64,000 nucleotides of DNA from positions 1-64,000 of the forward strand of contig NZ_CALGRE010000015.1 of assembly GCF_937958975.1 (NCBI RefSeq), written 5' to 3'. Of the stretch, positions 1-8,126 are shown piece by piece. Origin of the DNA: an uncultured Eubacterium sp. GTDB taxonomy: Bacteria; Bacillota; Clostridia; Lachnospirales; Lachnospiraceae. How positions within the stretch are numbered: the first letter of the stretch is position 1; every line of letters begins with the position of its first letter. A program made the position numbers and the translations under genes. The notes below the pieces were generated by a model. That model was not told the origin of the DNA. It made no database searches and worked only from the letters and a program-made list of their open reading frames with translations.

Positions 1-77
1 TGGCGGAACTGGCAGACGCGCAGGACTTAAAATCCTGTTGTGGCAACACAGTACCGGTTCGATTCCGGTCGCCGGCA
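1..77 (+). tRNA. tRNA-Leu (anticodon TAA), 5' truncated by window edge
   Basis: Class II tRNA with a long variable arm. The anticodon loop CTTAAAA gives anticodon TAA (reads TTA codons). The T arm closes at 54-69, and the 3' acceptor strand CGCCGGC at 70-76 is followed by discriminator A77. The seven bases of the 5' acceptor strand lie before the window. No CCA is encoded; it must be added after transcription. A rho-independent terminator follows directly. Confidence 0.95.
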
Positions 78-89
78 GTAAAAGCAGTA

Positions 90-120
90 AAAAAGGTATT
101 CGTTAGGATACCTTTTTTTA
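90..120 (+). terminator. Rho-independent terminator after tRNA-Leu
   Basis: The stem GGTATTC / GGATACC (95-101 with 106-112) has a GTTA tetraloop and is followed by a run of seven T. It ends the tRNA-Leu transcript. Confidence 0.85.
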
Positions 121-228
121 TATAGAAAATTAAAAAAGCAGAGAAAGTTCATTTTTCTTAATATTACATGACATTTTATAGTTAAAATTAAAAGACTATA
201 AATACAAAGTTATAGCTTTTGGAATGGT

Positions 229-282
229 AAGGAACTGGTAAAGTACAAATATGAAACGCTTGATTCGTTTCATATTCTATAG
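229..282 (+). repeat. Dispersed palindromic repeat, copy 1 (inverted relative to copy 2 at 55629)
   Basis: The reverse complement of 229-281 matches 55629-55681 at 48 of 53 positions. The core is an inverted repeat, AATATGAAACG (249-259) and CGTTTCATATT (266-276), around a 7-base loop. It lies in the leader of the GH25 gene, about 30 bases before its start. It could be a mobile palindromic repeat or a conserved regulatory RNA or operator. Sequence outside the 53 bases does not match between copies, so the boundaries are fairly sharp. Confidence 0.75.
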
Positions 283-310
283 ATAAAAATACGATAAGAG
301 GAAAGAGTGT

Positions 311-1549
311 ATGAGATTAAAAAATAATTTTTCAATAATATTTGCAATTTTTATTTCGTTATTTATTTTTTGTGTATGTTCGTTTCAGAATGTATATGCA
401 GCGGCAGGTAATACAACTATTACAAAGATATATAATTCTAAAACAGGAATTGTAATAAAGTGGTCTTCATCAAGAAAATATGATGGATATATGATTTATA
501 GGAGTGTAGATGACAGTAAATACGCAAAAATAGATTCTACAAAATCTAAAAAATATACTGATACAGATATTGGAACAGGAGAAGTTTATAGATATAAAAT
601 CAGACCATATAATTTAAAAAATGGAAAGAAAGTATATTTTGATAAAAGTAAAGGGAGTGATGCATGTCTTGCACTGCCTTATTCAGTGAGTGGAGCGACG
701 GTTGTCTCTTATTCTGACCATAATCTTATATCTTGGAATAAAAACTCTTTTGCGTCCGGGTATTATATTTACAGAAGTAAGGACAATATTCATTGGGAAC
801 TTTTATCAAGTATGAATAATAGTTCAGGATTTTATGAGGATTATAGCATTGAAAAAGGTTTAAAATATAGTTATAAGATAGTTGTTTATGAAATTGTAGA
901 CGGTGAGATTTATGAAAGTCTGCCGGTTATGGCATTAGAGGTGACACAAGTCAAAGGAATAGATGTATCCTATCACAATGGAAAAATTAATTGGAAGAAG
1001 GTAAAAAAATCAGGGGTAACTTTTGCTATTATTAGGTTAGGATATGGAACAAGAAAGGGCGGGGTTGTTGACAGCAAGCTGGACTATAATTATAAACAGG
1101 CTAGGAAATATGGAATTAAGGTTGGTTTTTATTTATATAGTTATGCAGATAATACAAAGGAGGCAAAAAACGAAGCAAAATTTACAGCAAAGTTATTAGA
1201 GAAGTATACGAAATTTGATTATCCGGTTGTATTTGATTTTGAGAATCCTTATCGTAATAAAAAGAAATATAAGAAGTCGAATACAAAAATTATTTCTACA
1301 TATTGCAATTATCTCGAAAAAAAAGGATATGATACATGTGTATATTCTTATCTGGATTTTTTAAAGAAATCTGTTGACTATAAGAAGGTTTCTAAGTATG
1401 GAATATGGCTGGCAAGGTGGACAGGAAATCCTGAAAAGTTTAATAATGGAGGAATACCAAATGTTCAACTTTGGCAGTATTCTGATAATGGTCGCATAAA
1501 TGGGATTCAAGGTGCAGTAGATATGAATGTTCAAATTATGTTTAAATAA
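311..1549 (+). CDS. Secreted GH25 lysozyme (muramidase) with two N-terminal FN3-like domains
   Basis: A 412-residue protein with a Sec signal peptide (about 1-31, ending at VYAAA). Two fibronectin-III-like repeats cover about 35-120 and 125-212, and a GH25 muramidase domain covers about 215-410. GH25 enzymes cleave the MurNAc-GlcNAc bond of peptidoglycan. The expected acidic residues are visible: D218 in GIDVSYHNG, and D309 and E311 in VVFDFEN. The late WQYSDNG motif is also typical. The start is preceded by a GAGGAAAGA ribosome site. It is probably a cell-wall remodelling enzyme exported to the surface; the FN3 modules likely act as spacers or wall contacts. A shared bidirectional terminator separates it from the convergent ABC operon. 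Confidence 0.9.
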   Translation: MRLKNNFSIIFAIFISLFIFCVCSFQNVYAAAGNTTITKIYNSKTGIVIKWSSSRKYDGYMIYRSVDDSKYAKIDSTKSKKYTDTDIGTGEVYRYKIRPYNLKNGKKVYFDKSKGSDACLALPYSVSGATVVSYSDHNLISWNKNSFASGYYIYRSKDNIHWELLSSMNNSSGFYEDYSIEKGLKYSYKIVVYEIVDGEIYESLPVMALEVTQVKGIDVSYHNGKINWKKVKKSGVTFAIIRLGYGTRKGGVVDSKLDYNYKQARKYGIKVGFYLYSYADNTKEAKNEAKFTAKLLEKYTKFDYPVVFDFENPYRNKKKYKKSNTKIISTYCNYLEKKGYDTCVYSYLDFLKKSVDYKKVSKYGIWLARWTGNPEKFNNGGIPNVQLWQYSDNGRINGIQGAVDMNVQIMFK

Positions 1550-1577
1550 AAGTAAGAAGTATTTGGAAACGAAGAAT

Positions 1578-1613
1578 AAAAAACAACCCGTCACTGTGAA
1601 CGGGTTGTTTTTT
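1578..1613. terminator. Bidirectional terminator between GH25 gene and ABC permease
   Basis: The stem AAACAACCCG / CGGGTTGTTT (about 1581-1590 with 1601-1610) is flanked by A-rich and T-rich tails on both sides. It serves the convergent genes ending at 1549 (+) and 1628 (-). Confidence 0.85.
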
Positions 1614-1627
1614 ATTTGCATCAAGTA

Positions 1628-2776
1628 TTAATTTGAAAATAATACTTTTTCCGATTTGTATTGTTTAATGATAATTGCTAAGACGATTGCAATAACAACA
1701 AGAGTAGAGAATAGCATCAAGATGATGTTTAGATAATCTACATGTCCGCTTGTTATGTCAGTAAATAGCAATGTAAAATTCAGGAATGGCACAAGTGATA
1801 ACAGTGGACTAGGGGCAATGTCAATCATAAAGGCAATCATTCCAGGGAAAAAGGATACAAACATCAATGGAGTGAGTGCACTTTGCGCCTCTTTAAATGT
1901 TTTACATTTGCTTGCAATTGCAATGCATAAACCGCTTATTAAAAATGAAAATGCAATAATCACTATAGCAGCAAATATTAAGCTTATAGTAGAAGGAATT
2001 AAATTGCTATCTTTGTATATTTCAAATATGTTGTTCGATATGGCAAGTGATACAACTGTTAGAATCAGACTGAGTATGCCGGTAATAACAGAGGATAGGG
2101 TGATGCTTAAATATTTTCCGATAATAATATCTTTACTTTTAATTGGGAAAGTGAGTAGTGTTTCAAGCGTTCCTCTTTCTTTTTCTCCGGCTGTGGCATC
2201 TGTTGCCGGGTACATTGCAGAAATCGCTATTGCCATAATAATAAATAAAAAAGAATAGTTAATGATATAGCTCCCAAAGAAAGTTTCATCGGAAGAAATA
2301 TTTTTTTCTACAGTAATAATATTGACAACTTCGCCTGCAGGAATGTTTCTTTCAGATAAATATTGATTTTGTATGTATTCCTTGTAAGCTGTAAAGTATG
2401 ATTCAACCAGAGAGGAAGCATAATTTGTTGTCTCGTCATCGTCACCGTTTATTGTATATGTATTGCCTTCCTTTGTAATATATAAATCAATTTCATCATT
2501 TTCATATTTGTTCTTTAAATCATCTGTTTCAGAATTTACTATGTCGATATTTAGCTTTTTGGCAATGTCTTTTTCTGTATCACTCATTTCATAATTAAAA
2601 CCAATTTTGTTATAGTCGGTGACAGGCTTGTTAATTTGAGCTTCGAATAGCGCAGACATTCCAAAAACAAGCAATGGTATCATGATAGGCATGAGCAGCA
2701 TCATCGCAAGGGATTTTTTATCACGGAATGTTTCTCTAAGTTCCTTTTTCAAAATTTTTCCAATATTATTTTTCAT
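1628..2776 (-). CDS. ABC-2 type transporter permease (NatB-like)
   Basis: A 382-residue membrane protein. It has one N-terminal membrane segment (about 25-45), a large extracytoplasmic domain (about 50-165) and five or so membrane segments in the C-terminal half, the usual layout of NatB/YhaP-type ABC-2 permeases. The motif PATDATAGEKERGTLETLL is typical of the family. The start chosen is the ATG at 2776, with GGAGG eight bases upstream; an in-frame TTG at 2791 is the ribosome site itself. The start overlaps the stop of the ATPase gene by 11 bases, so the two are translationally coupled. NatAB exports Na+ in Bacillus, but related pairs export other compounds; the substrate is unknown here. 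Confidence 0.85.
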   Translation of the reverse strand: MKNNIGKILKKELRETFRDKKSLAMMLLMPIMIPLLVFGMSALFEAQINKPVTDYNKIGFNYEMSDTEKDIAKKLNIDIVNSETDDLKNKYENDEIDLYITKEGNTYTINGDDDETTNYASSLVESYFTAYKEYIQNQYLSERNIPAGEVVNIITVEKNISSDETFFGSYIINYSFLFIIMAIAISAMYPATDATAGEKERGTLETLLTFPIKSKDIIIGKYLSITLSSVITGILSLILTVVSLAISNNIFEIYKDSNLIPSTISLIFAAIVIIAFSFLISGLCIAIASKCKTFKEAQSALTPLMFVSFFPGMIAFMIDIAPSPLLSLVPFLNFTLLFTDITSGHVDYLNIILMLFSTLVVIAIVLAIIIKQYKSEKVLFSN

Positions 2777-3524
2777 TAGATACACCTCCAATCAATGTAA
2801 AAAAGGCATCTCGCAAATTTGTTGTATTCGTATCTTTCTTTATCTGTGAAGGAGAACCCTCTTTTATGATAGAACCATTATTAATCATTACTACATTATC
2901 ACAAATGTTTTCTGCCTCTTCCATATAGTGGGTAGAATACAAAATTGTTTTACCTTTTTGTTTTTCGCTTTTCATAAAATTTAATATAATCTGGCTTGAG
3001 ATAATATCCAGACCGCTGGTGGCTTCATCTAAGATATAGTATTTGGGATTATGTATAAGACATCTGGCAATATTAACTCTCTGTGTCTGGCCGGTTGAAA
3101 GATTTGCAATTTTGTTATGTAAAAATTCTTTCATATTTAATACATTTGAAACCTCCTGGATTCTTTCTTCTGCCTGTACCTTGTCGACGGCATAAAAATC
3201 ACAGCACATTTTGAGTAATTCATAAGTGGACAGAGAATTGTATATTTTTGTATTGCCGGATAAGTAGGCTATATTTTTCTTTATTTCAATTTCGTTGTCT
3301 TTGTAGTTTAGACCGTCAAAATCAATGGTTCCATCTGTCGGCTCTAAAATTCCGCCAATCATTCTTAATAAAGTAGTTTTTCCCGCACCATTTGGACCTA
3401 ATATCCCTACGATTTCACCTTCTTTTGCTTCAAAAGAGATATCGTTATCAGCATAAAATTCTTCTTTTTTCTTTTTGGAATTATACCTGACAAATTTCTT
3501 TTTTAAACTGTTAATTTTTAACAT
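2766..3524 (-). CDS. ABC transporter ATP-binding protein (NatA-like)
   Basis: A 252-residue ABC ATPase. Walker A is GPNGAGKTT (about 44-52), the signature is LSTGQTQRV, Walker B is YYILDEATSGLD, and the switch histidine follows in YSTHYMEEAE. It powers the permease encoded next in the same operon (11-base overlap). The start is an ATG preceded by AAGGAAAA. Members of this subfamily (CcmA/NatA) usually drive export. The operon is minus-strand and converges on the GH25 gene. Confidence 0.9.
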   Translation of the reverse strand: MLKINSLKKKFVRYNSKKKKEEFYADNDISFEAKEGEIVGILGPNGAGKTTLLRMIGGILEPTDGTIDFDGLNYKDNEIEIKKNIAYLSGNTKIYNSLSTYELLKMCCDFYAVDKVQAEERIQEVSNVLNMKEFLHNKIANLSTGQTQRVNIARCLIHNPKYYILDEATSGLDIISSQIILNFMKSEKQKGKTILYSTHYMEEAENICDNVVMINNGSIIKEGSPSQIKKDTNTTNLRDAFFTLIGGVSNEK

Positions 3525-3624
3525 GGTAATTTTTCCTTTCTCTAAAAAATAATCAAATATAAGTATACAGTAAAATTGAAATTAAGACAATGTTGCGGTT
3601 ATGTAGGATAATATTAAAAAAGAA

Positions 3625-3653
3625 TTGACAGATAAACTTTAGTGGTGTAAAAT
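3625..3653 (+). promoter_or_regulatory. Sigma-A type promoter for tRNA-Arg(ACG)
   Basis: TTGACA at 3625-3630, a 17-base spacer and TAAAAT at 3648-3653. It lies 33 bases upstream of the tRNA. Confidence 0.8.
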
Positions 3654-3685
3654 ATACAAAGTCGCAAAAAATTAATATTGTGAAT

Positions 3686-3759
3686 GTGCGTGTAGCTCAG
3701 CTGGATAGAGCGTCTGGCTACGGACCAGAAGGTCGAGGGTTCGAATCCTTTCACGCACG
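3686..3759 (+). tRNA. tRNA-Arg (anticodon ACG)
   Basis: A full cloverleaf: acceptor GTGCGTG / CACGCAC, D arm with GCTCAG, anticodon loop CTACGGA, T arm AGGGTTCGAATCCTT, discriminator G. ACG is converted to ICG and reads CGN codons. No encoded CCA. Confidence 0.95.
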
Positions 3760-3761
3760 GT

Positions 3762-3796
3762 AAACAGTCTTTTATTTGATAAGAGACTGTTTTTTA
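3762..3796 (+). terminator. Rho-independent terminator after tRNA-Arg
   Basis: The stem AAACAGTCT / AGACTGTTT is separated by a 13-base loop and followed by a T run. Confidence 0.8.
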
Positions 3797-3926
3797 TTAT
3801 ATAAAAATTTTCTTAATAATAAAAATACTTTGCGAAAGAGTTTGGGAATAAACTTTTTTATGAATAAAAAATATTTTTTGAAACATACTACTGATGTGAC
3901 AAAACAAACATTTTTAGGAGGTAGTT

Positions 3927-4100
3927 ATGTCAAAGAATTATTCAAATTCAAAGAATGAAGCAACTGATTACAGTAACATGACAGATGCACAGAATAGTAC
4001 ATCAAAAAACAGCACATCAAAAAACAGTACTTCAAAAAATAGCACATCAAAGAACAGCACATCAAAGAATAGCACAACTGACAGTACAGATTGTAGATAG
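3927..4100 (+). CDS. Small Asn/Ser/Thr/Lys repeat protein (57 aa)
   Basis: A short gene with a near-ideal TAGGAGG ribosome site six bases before its ATG, a clean stop and a strong terminator just behind. The 57-residue product begins MSKNYSNSKNEA, then carries five tandem NSTSK pentapeptides (about residues 23-47) plus a partial sixth, and ends in TDCR. The codons alternate (AAT/AAC, AGT/AGC, TCA), so the peptide repeat is kept despite DNA drift. There is no signal peptide or membrane segment. Composition is extremely hydrophilic and probably disordered. I recall similar short Asn/Ser-rich proteins in Clostridia but no assigned function, so none is given. The 15-bp DNA repeat could slip and vary in number. 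Confidence 0.75.
   Translation: MSKNYSNSKNEATDYSNMTDAQNSTSKNSTSKNSTSKNSTSKNSTSKNSTTDSTDCR
3993..4076 (+). repeat. 15-bp tandem repeat inside the small repeat gene
   Basis: Five full units of the pattern AAYAGYACWTCAAAR plus a 9-base partial unit. Each encodes Asn-Ser-Thr-Ser-Lys. The unit is a multiple of three, so changes in copy number keep the frame. Confidence 0.9.
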
Positions 4101-4109
4101 TTTTGATGT

Positions 4110-4146
4110 AAGCCTCATAACCTCTTGTAGGTTGTGAGGCTTTTTT
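4110..4146 (+). terminator. Rho-independent terminator of the small repeat gene
   Basis: The stem AAGCCTCATAACCT / AGGTTGTGAGGCTT carries one mismatch, has a loop of about 5 bases and is followed by T6. Its position directly behind the stop at 4100 supports a separate short transcript. Confidence 0.88.
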
Positions 4147-4218
4147 GAGATTCTATAAAATCTTTTTCACTTTAAATAAGGTAATGAATAAACTAAAAGA
4201 AAAAGATGAGAAAAGATT

Positions 4219-4503
4219 ATGAACAGATTTGAAATGATATCTTTGGATAAGGCCAAAGATATGGCTATGGAAAATGGATATATTGTTGTAGATTTGCGCA
4301 GTAGAAGTGAATTTGACCAGAGCCATGTGGAAAATGCGATTAATATTCCGGATGCCGATATCCAAAAGATAGATAGTTTTAATAAAAAGGATAGTGTGTG
4401 GATTCTTTATTGCAGAAGGGGAAGTTTAAGTTTTCGATTGGCAAATGAGATGGCTTCTAAGGGCTATAAGGTAATGGCTGTGGTCGGTGGATATAGAATG
4501 TAG
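4219..4503 (+). CDS. Rhodanese-like domain protein
   Basis: A 94-residue single rhodanese domain. It has the usual DLRSRSEFDQSHVENAINIP segment (split here as DLRSRSEF and HVENAINIP) and an active-site loop beginning with the cysteine of YCRRGSLS, followed by GYKVMAVVGGY. Such proteins carry a persulfide on the active cysteine and pass sulfane sulfur to acceptors. It is cytoplasmic, with no signal peptide. It ends 70 bases before the rRNA methyltransferase gene. The ribosome site is weak (GATGAGAAAAG). The specific partner is unknown. Confidence 0.88.
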   Translation: MNRFEMISLDKAKDMAMENGYIVVDLRSRSEFDQSHVENAINIPDADIQKIDSFNKKDSVWILYCRRGSLSFRLANEMASKGYKVMAVVGGYRM

Positions 4504-4573
4504 TTGACATTGTTTTTTTATGAGATTATCATTAAATAGATAAAATAGAAAGAAAAAAATTGGTGATAAGTTC

Positions 4574-5722
4574 ATGGAAAAATTATATTTGATTGCCCCG
4601 TGTCATTTTGGTGTGGAGGCAGTTTTGAAAAAAGAAATTATAGATTTGGGCTATGAAATCGAAAGAGTAGAGGACGGAAGAATTACTTTTATTGGAGATG
4701 CATTGGCTGTATGCAGGGCAAATGTTTTTTTGAGGACAGCGGAGCGTGTGATGATACAGGTTGGAAGAGTCAGGGCTACAACTTATGATGAGCTTTTTGA
4801 GGCGGTCAAGGCTCTTGAATGGGAAAATTATATACCTAAGAATGGAAAATTCTGGGTAAAAAAAGCAAGTACAGTAAAAAGTAAGTTGTTTAGTCCTTCC
4901 GATATTCAAAGAATTGTGAAAAAGGCTATTGTAGAGAATTTAAAAATAAGATATAAAACGAATTGGTTTGATGAAGATGGTGCAGAGTATCCTATTAGAG
5001 TGTTTTTTTATAAGGATGAAGCGGTTATTGCACTAGATACAACAGGAGAGTCCCTTCACAAAAGAGGGTATCGGTATTATACGGCAAAAGCTCCAATATC
5101 GGAAACTCTGGCTGCTGCACTTATTATGTTGACGCCATGGAGAAAAGACAGAATATTTGTAGACCCATTTTGTGGTTGTGGAACCTTTCCGATTGAAGCC
5201 GCAATGATAGCGGCGAATATAGCACCGGGAATGAACCGTGAATTTACGGCAGAAAATTGGACAAACATTATTGATAAAAAGATGTGGTATCAGACGATAA
5301 ATGAAGCAAATGACATGATAGATGAGGATATCGAGACTGATATTCAAGGTTATGATATTGATGGCCAGATGATAGAGTTTTCAAGAAAAAATGCAAAAAA
5401 TGCGGGGGTCGAACATCTGATACATTTTCAGACAAGACCTGTTGAGCAGTTGAGCCATAGCAAGAAATATGGTTTTATTATAACAAATCCTCCATATGGA
5501 GAAAGATTAGAAGAGAAAGAAGCGTTAAAGCCGTTATACAGAACGCTTGGCGAAAGATATAAGGCTTTGGATGCATGGTCTGCCTTTGTAATTACATCGT
5601 ATGAAGATGCAGAAAAGGATATGGGAATAAAGGCAACAAAAAACCGCAAGATATATAATGGTATGTTGAAGACCTATTTTTATCAGTTTATGGGTCCCAA
5701 ACCACCCAAAAGACAGAATTAA
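4574..5722 (+). CDS. THUMP-domain class I rRNA (guanine-N2) methyltransferase, RlmL/YpsC family
   Basis: A 382-residue protein. An N-terminal ferredoxin-like and THUMP RNA-binding region (about 1-155) is followed by a UPF0020 methyltransferase domain (about 160-375). Motif I is DPFCGCGTFPIEAA and the catalytic motif IV is NPPYGERL. The family methylates guanine N2 in 23S rRNA (E. coli RlmL modifies G2445; B. subtilis YpsC is the closer homologue by size). It lacks the second methyltransferase domain (RlmK) found fused in E. coli. The target nucleotide here is inferred from the family only. Confidence 0.88.
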   Translation: MEKLYLIAPCHFGVEAVLKKEIIDLGYEIERVEDGRITFIGDALAVCRANVFLRTAERVMIQVGRVRATTYDELFEAVKALEWENYIPKNGKFWVKKASTVKSKLFSPSDIQRIVKKAIVENLKIRYKTNWFDEDGAEYPIRVFFYKDEAVIALDTTGESLHKRGYRYYTAKAPISETLAAALIMLTPWRKDRIFVDPFCGCGTFPIEAAMIAANIAPGMNREFTAENWTNIIDKKMWYQTINEANDMIDEDIETDIQGYDIDGQMIEFSRKNAKNAGVEHLIHFQTRPVEQLSHSKKYGFIITNPPYGERLEEKEALKPLYRTLGERYKALDAWSAFVITSYEDAEKDMGIKATKNRKIYNGMLKTYFYQFMGPKPPKRQN

Positions 5723-5736
5723 GTAAGAGGTTGTTC

Positions 5737-7497
5737 ATGAGAGTTAAAAGAATAATACTGATTTGCTTTCCGTTCGTGGCAGTTATTGTTTTGGCTATTG
5801 GTCTTAGTATTATTTTCTCAGGTCAAAGTGTACAAAAAGGTTTAATTTCTGAGAAAAAGTCATTAGGGATAGACAAAGAAAAGATAGAAATGTCTCCAGA
5901 GTCCGGCATTTGGAACAGAGTTATGGCGAAAAGTGCAAATAGTAATGGAATAAATTTATTTGTAGATAGAGAACAAATTAAATCTATTAGTGAAAAAATG
6001 TATATGAGCGAAAATATGAACTTAATGATACCACTCAATATTGTAACGGAAGCATTTGATTGTGCTGCAAATGTTTATGATAAAAAGAAAATTGTTATTG
6101 AGAAGGGAAGTAGTATTGCTGTTTTATATCTTGATAAAAAGAGATTAACTTTTAATGATAACGAATATAAATTAGAAGATAAGGTGGTCGAAAAAGATGG
6201 TACTATTTTTATACCGTCTACGATTTTTATTAAATGTTTTAATTATGATTACAATTGGGACAGCAGTAGAAATACAGCAACTCTTATCAGTAAAGTGGCA
6301 TCAAAATCGTATTTGCCTGAGAGGTATAGTTATATAGATAAGAAACGTGCTGTAGGTGTCAAAAATCAGGGAAATTATGGAACTTGTTGGGCTTTTGCAA
6401 CACTGACTGCATTGGAGACATCTCTTATGCCGGAAGAACAATTTGACTTCTCCGAAAATAATCTGGTGCGGAGCAATGATTTATCCGGGGAAATTCGGGA
6501 CGGTGGTGATTATATTATGTCTATGGCATATCTTATGGCATGGAATGGTCCTGTATTAGAGAAAGATGACCCGTATGGCAGTACAAAAAAGCAAGAGAAA
6601 TTAAAGTGTGTCAAACATGTACAGGGAGCGGAGATTATACCGGAAAAAGATTATGAACAGATAAAGGAGATGGTCTATAAATACGGTGGTGTAGAAAGTT
6701 CGATGTATATGTCCCTGAATAATTCGAAATCTAAATCCGTTTATTACAATGATAGTGAATATGCATATTGTTATAAAGGAAAAAGGAATCCCAATCATGA
6801 TGTAGTCATCATTGGATGGGATGATAATTTTTCAAGAGAACTGTTTAATGATGACAGCATTGAAGGAGATGGCGCATTTATCTGTATGAACAGTTGGGGC
6901 GAGGATTTTGGATATAATGGTACTTTTTATGTATCTTATTATGATGATAGAATCGGCACAAGTAATGTCTGTTATACAGATATTGAAGATGTAGATAATT
7001 ATGATAATATTTATCAGAGTGATATCTGCGGTTGGACAGGCTCTATGGGTTTTGAAGGTGAGAGCACCGTTTATTTTGCAAACGTTTTTGAGGCTGAAAA
7101 GGATGAAAAACTGAGAGCAGTTGGATTTTATGGTGTCATGCCAGGGGTGAAATATGAAGTTTTTATTGACAATGAATTTCAGGGAGAGACCTCTCTCAGC
7201 GAGAGAACCCATACGGCAGCGGCAGGAAAGTTAAAAAATAAGGGATATTACACTATAAAATTAGATAAGGACTATTTTATCAGAAAAGGGAAAAAATTTA
7301 GTGTTACGGTCAAAATAAGCAATCCTAAAAAGAATGATTTTTTTAAGTTGATTCCGGTAGAGATGAATGGAAGTAACAACAGTTATAATGTAGATTTATC
7401 GGATGGGGAAGGTTATTTTAGTTCTACGGGCAGCAGATGGCAGTCTTCTGAAAACCATGATTGCAATATTTGTCTGAAAGCCTATACTAGTAATTAA
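5737..7497 (+). CDS. Membrane-anchored papain-like (C1 family) cysteine protease with CuAO-N-like and lectin-like domains
   Basis: A 586-residue protein. An N-terminal signal anchor (about 5-28) precedes a region resembling the copper amine oxidase N-terminal/stalk domain (about 65-190). The papain-fold peptidase follows (about 195-410) and then a C-terminal beta-rich, lectin-like domain (about 430-585). Catalytic residues are visible: C217 in NYGTCWAFAT, H354 in NHDVVIIGW and N385 in MNSWGEDFGYNG, with the oxyanion Gln in VKNQGNYG. The ATG at 5737 sits six bases after AGAGG; the TTG at 5731 abuts the ribosome site and is rejected. It is probably displayed on the cell surface. The substrate is unknown; proteins of this layout are common in gut Clostridia. 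Confidence 0.85.
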   Translation: MRVKRIILICFPFVAVIVLAIGLSIIFSGQSVQKGLISEKKSLGIDKEKIEMSPESGIWNRVMAKSANSNGINLFVDREQIKSISEKMYMSENMNLMIPLNIVTEAFDCAANVYDKKKIVIEKGSSIAVLYLDKKRLTFNDNEYKLEDKVVEKDGTIFIPSTIFIKCFNYDYNWDSSRNTATLISKVASKSYLPERYSYIDKKRAVGVKNQGNYGTCWAFATLTALETSLMPEEQFDFSENNLVRSNDLSGEIRDGGDYIMSMAYLMAWNGPVLEKDDPYGSTKKQEKLKCVKHVQGAEIIPEKDYEQIKEMVYKYGGVESSMYMSLNNSKSKSVYYNDSEYAYCYKGKRNPNHDVVIIGWDDNFSRELFNDDSIEGDGAFICMNSWGEDFGYNGTFYVSYYDDRIGTSNVCYTDIEDVDNYDNIYQSDICGWTGSMGFEGESTVYFANVFEAEKDEKLRAVGFYGVMPGVKYEVFIDNEFQGETSLSERTHTAAAGKLKNKGYYTIKLDKDYFIRKGKKFSVTVKISNPKKNDFFKLIPVEMNGSNNSYNVDLSDGEGYFSSTGSRWQSSENHDCNICLKAYTSN

Positions 7498-7520
7498 CGT
7501 AAGGAAAAGGAGAGGAACAG

Positions 7521-8126
7521 ATGAAAAGAATTATTTTTGCTACGACAAACAAAAATAAAGTTAAGGAAGTGAACATGATGATGGAGGATTTTGATGTTGA
7601 ACTCGTCACCATGAAGGAAGCGGGAATCGATGTAGATATCGTGGAAAATGGTACTACGTTTGAGGAGAATGCTATTATAAAGGCAAGAACTATAATGGAG
7701 ATGACCGGTGAGATTGCTATTGCAGATGACTCGGGATTGGAAGTAGATTATTTGGATGGCGCGCCGGGAATTTACTCAGCAAGATTTTTAGGAGAAGATA
7801 CTTCTTATGATATAAAAAATAATTATATTATTGACAAATTAAAAAATGTAAAGGGAAAAGAGCGGAGTGCGAGATTTGTGTGCGCTATGGCGGCAGCTTT
7901 TCCAAATGGGGATGTTTTGACATGTAAAGGTACGATAGAGGGTGTTATTGCATTGGAACAGAGGGGGACAAACGGATTCGGTTATGACCCTATTGTTTAT
8001 GTGCCGGAATATGAGATGACAACAGGCGAAATGGCGCCTGAGCTGAAGAATAGTATTAGTCATAGAGGAAAAGCGTTAGAACAGATGAAAGAGATTTTAA
8101 GGACGAGGTTGGAGCGCGAATGTTAA
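7521..8126 (+). CDS. rdgB: RdgB/HAM1 family XTP/dITP diphosphatase
   Basis: A 201-residue protein of the Ham1/RdgB family. It hydrolyses non-canonical purine NTPs (XTP, dITP, ITP) to monophosphates and so keeps them out of DNA and RNA. Hallmarks are the N-terminal TTNKNKVKEV nucleotide-binding loop, DDSGLEVDYLDGAPGIYSAR (catalytic Asp region), FGYDPIVYVPE and the late SHRGKAL. The start has an AGGAGAGG ribosome site. The stop overlaps the start of the YfcE-like phosphoesterase by 7 bases, a pairing frequent in Clostridia. Confidence 0.93.
   Translation: MKRIIFATTNKNKVKEVNMMMEDFDVELVTMKEAGIDVDIVENGTTFEENAIIKARTIMEMTGEIAIADDSGLEVDYLDGAPGIYSARFLGEDTSYDIKNNYIIDKLKNVKGKERSARFVCAMAAAFPNGDVLTCKGTIEGVIALEQRGTNGFGYDPIVYVPEYEMTTGEMAPELKNSISHRGKALEQMKEILRTRLEREC

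Noticed and set aside
1755..2258. Plus-strand 167-codon frame opposite the ABC permease
   Set aside because: Antisense shadow of the membrane protein gene with no ribosome site; its apparent hydrophobicity mirrors the real gene.
3776..3958. 60-codon frame after tRNA-Arg
   Set aside because: Starts in the tRNA terminator and overlaps, out of frame, the better supported small repeat gene.
3993..4076. Short tandem repeats as a possible CRISPR array
   Set aside because: Units are 15 bp, contiguous with no spacers, and translate to a pentapeptide within an ORF with a ribosome site.
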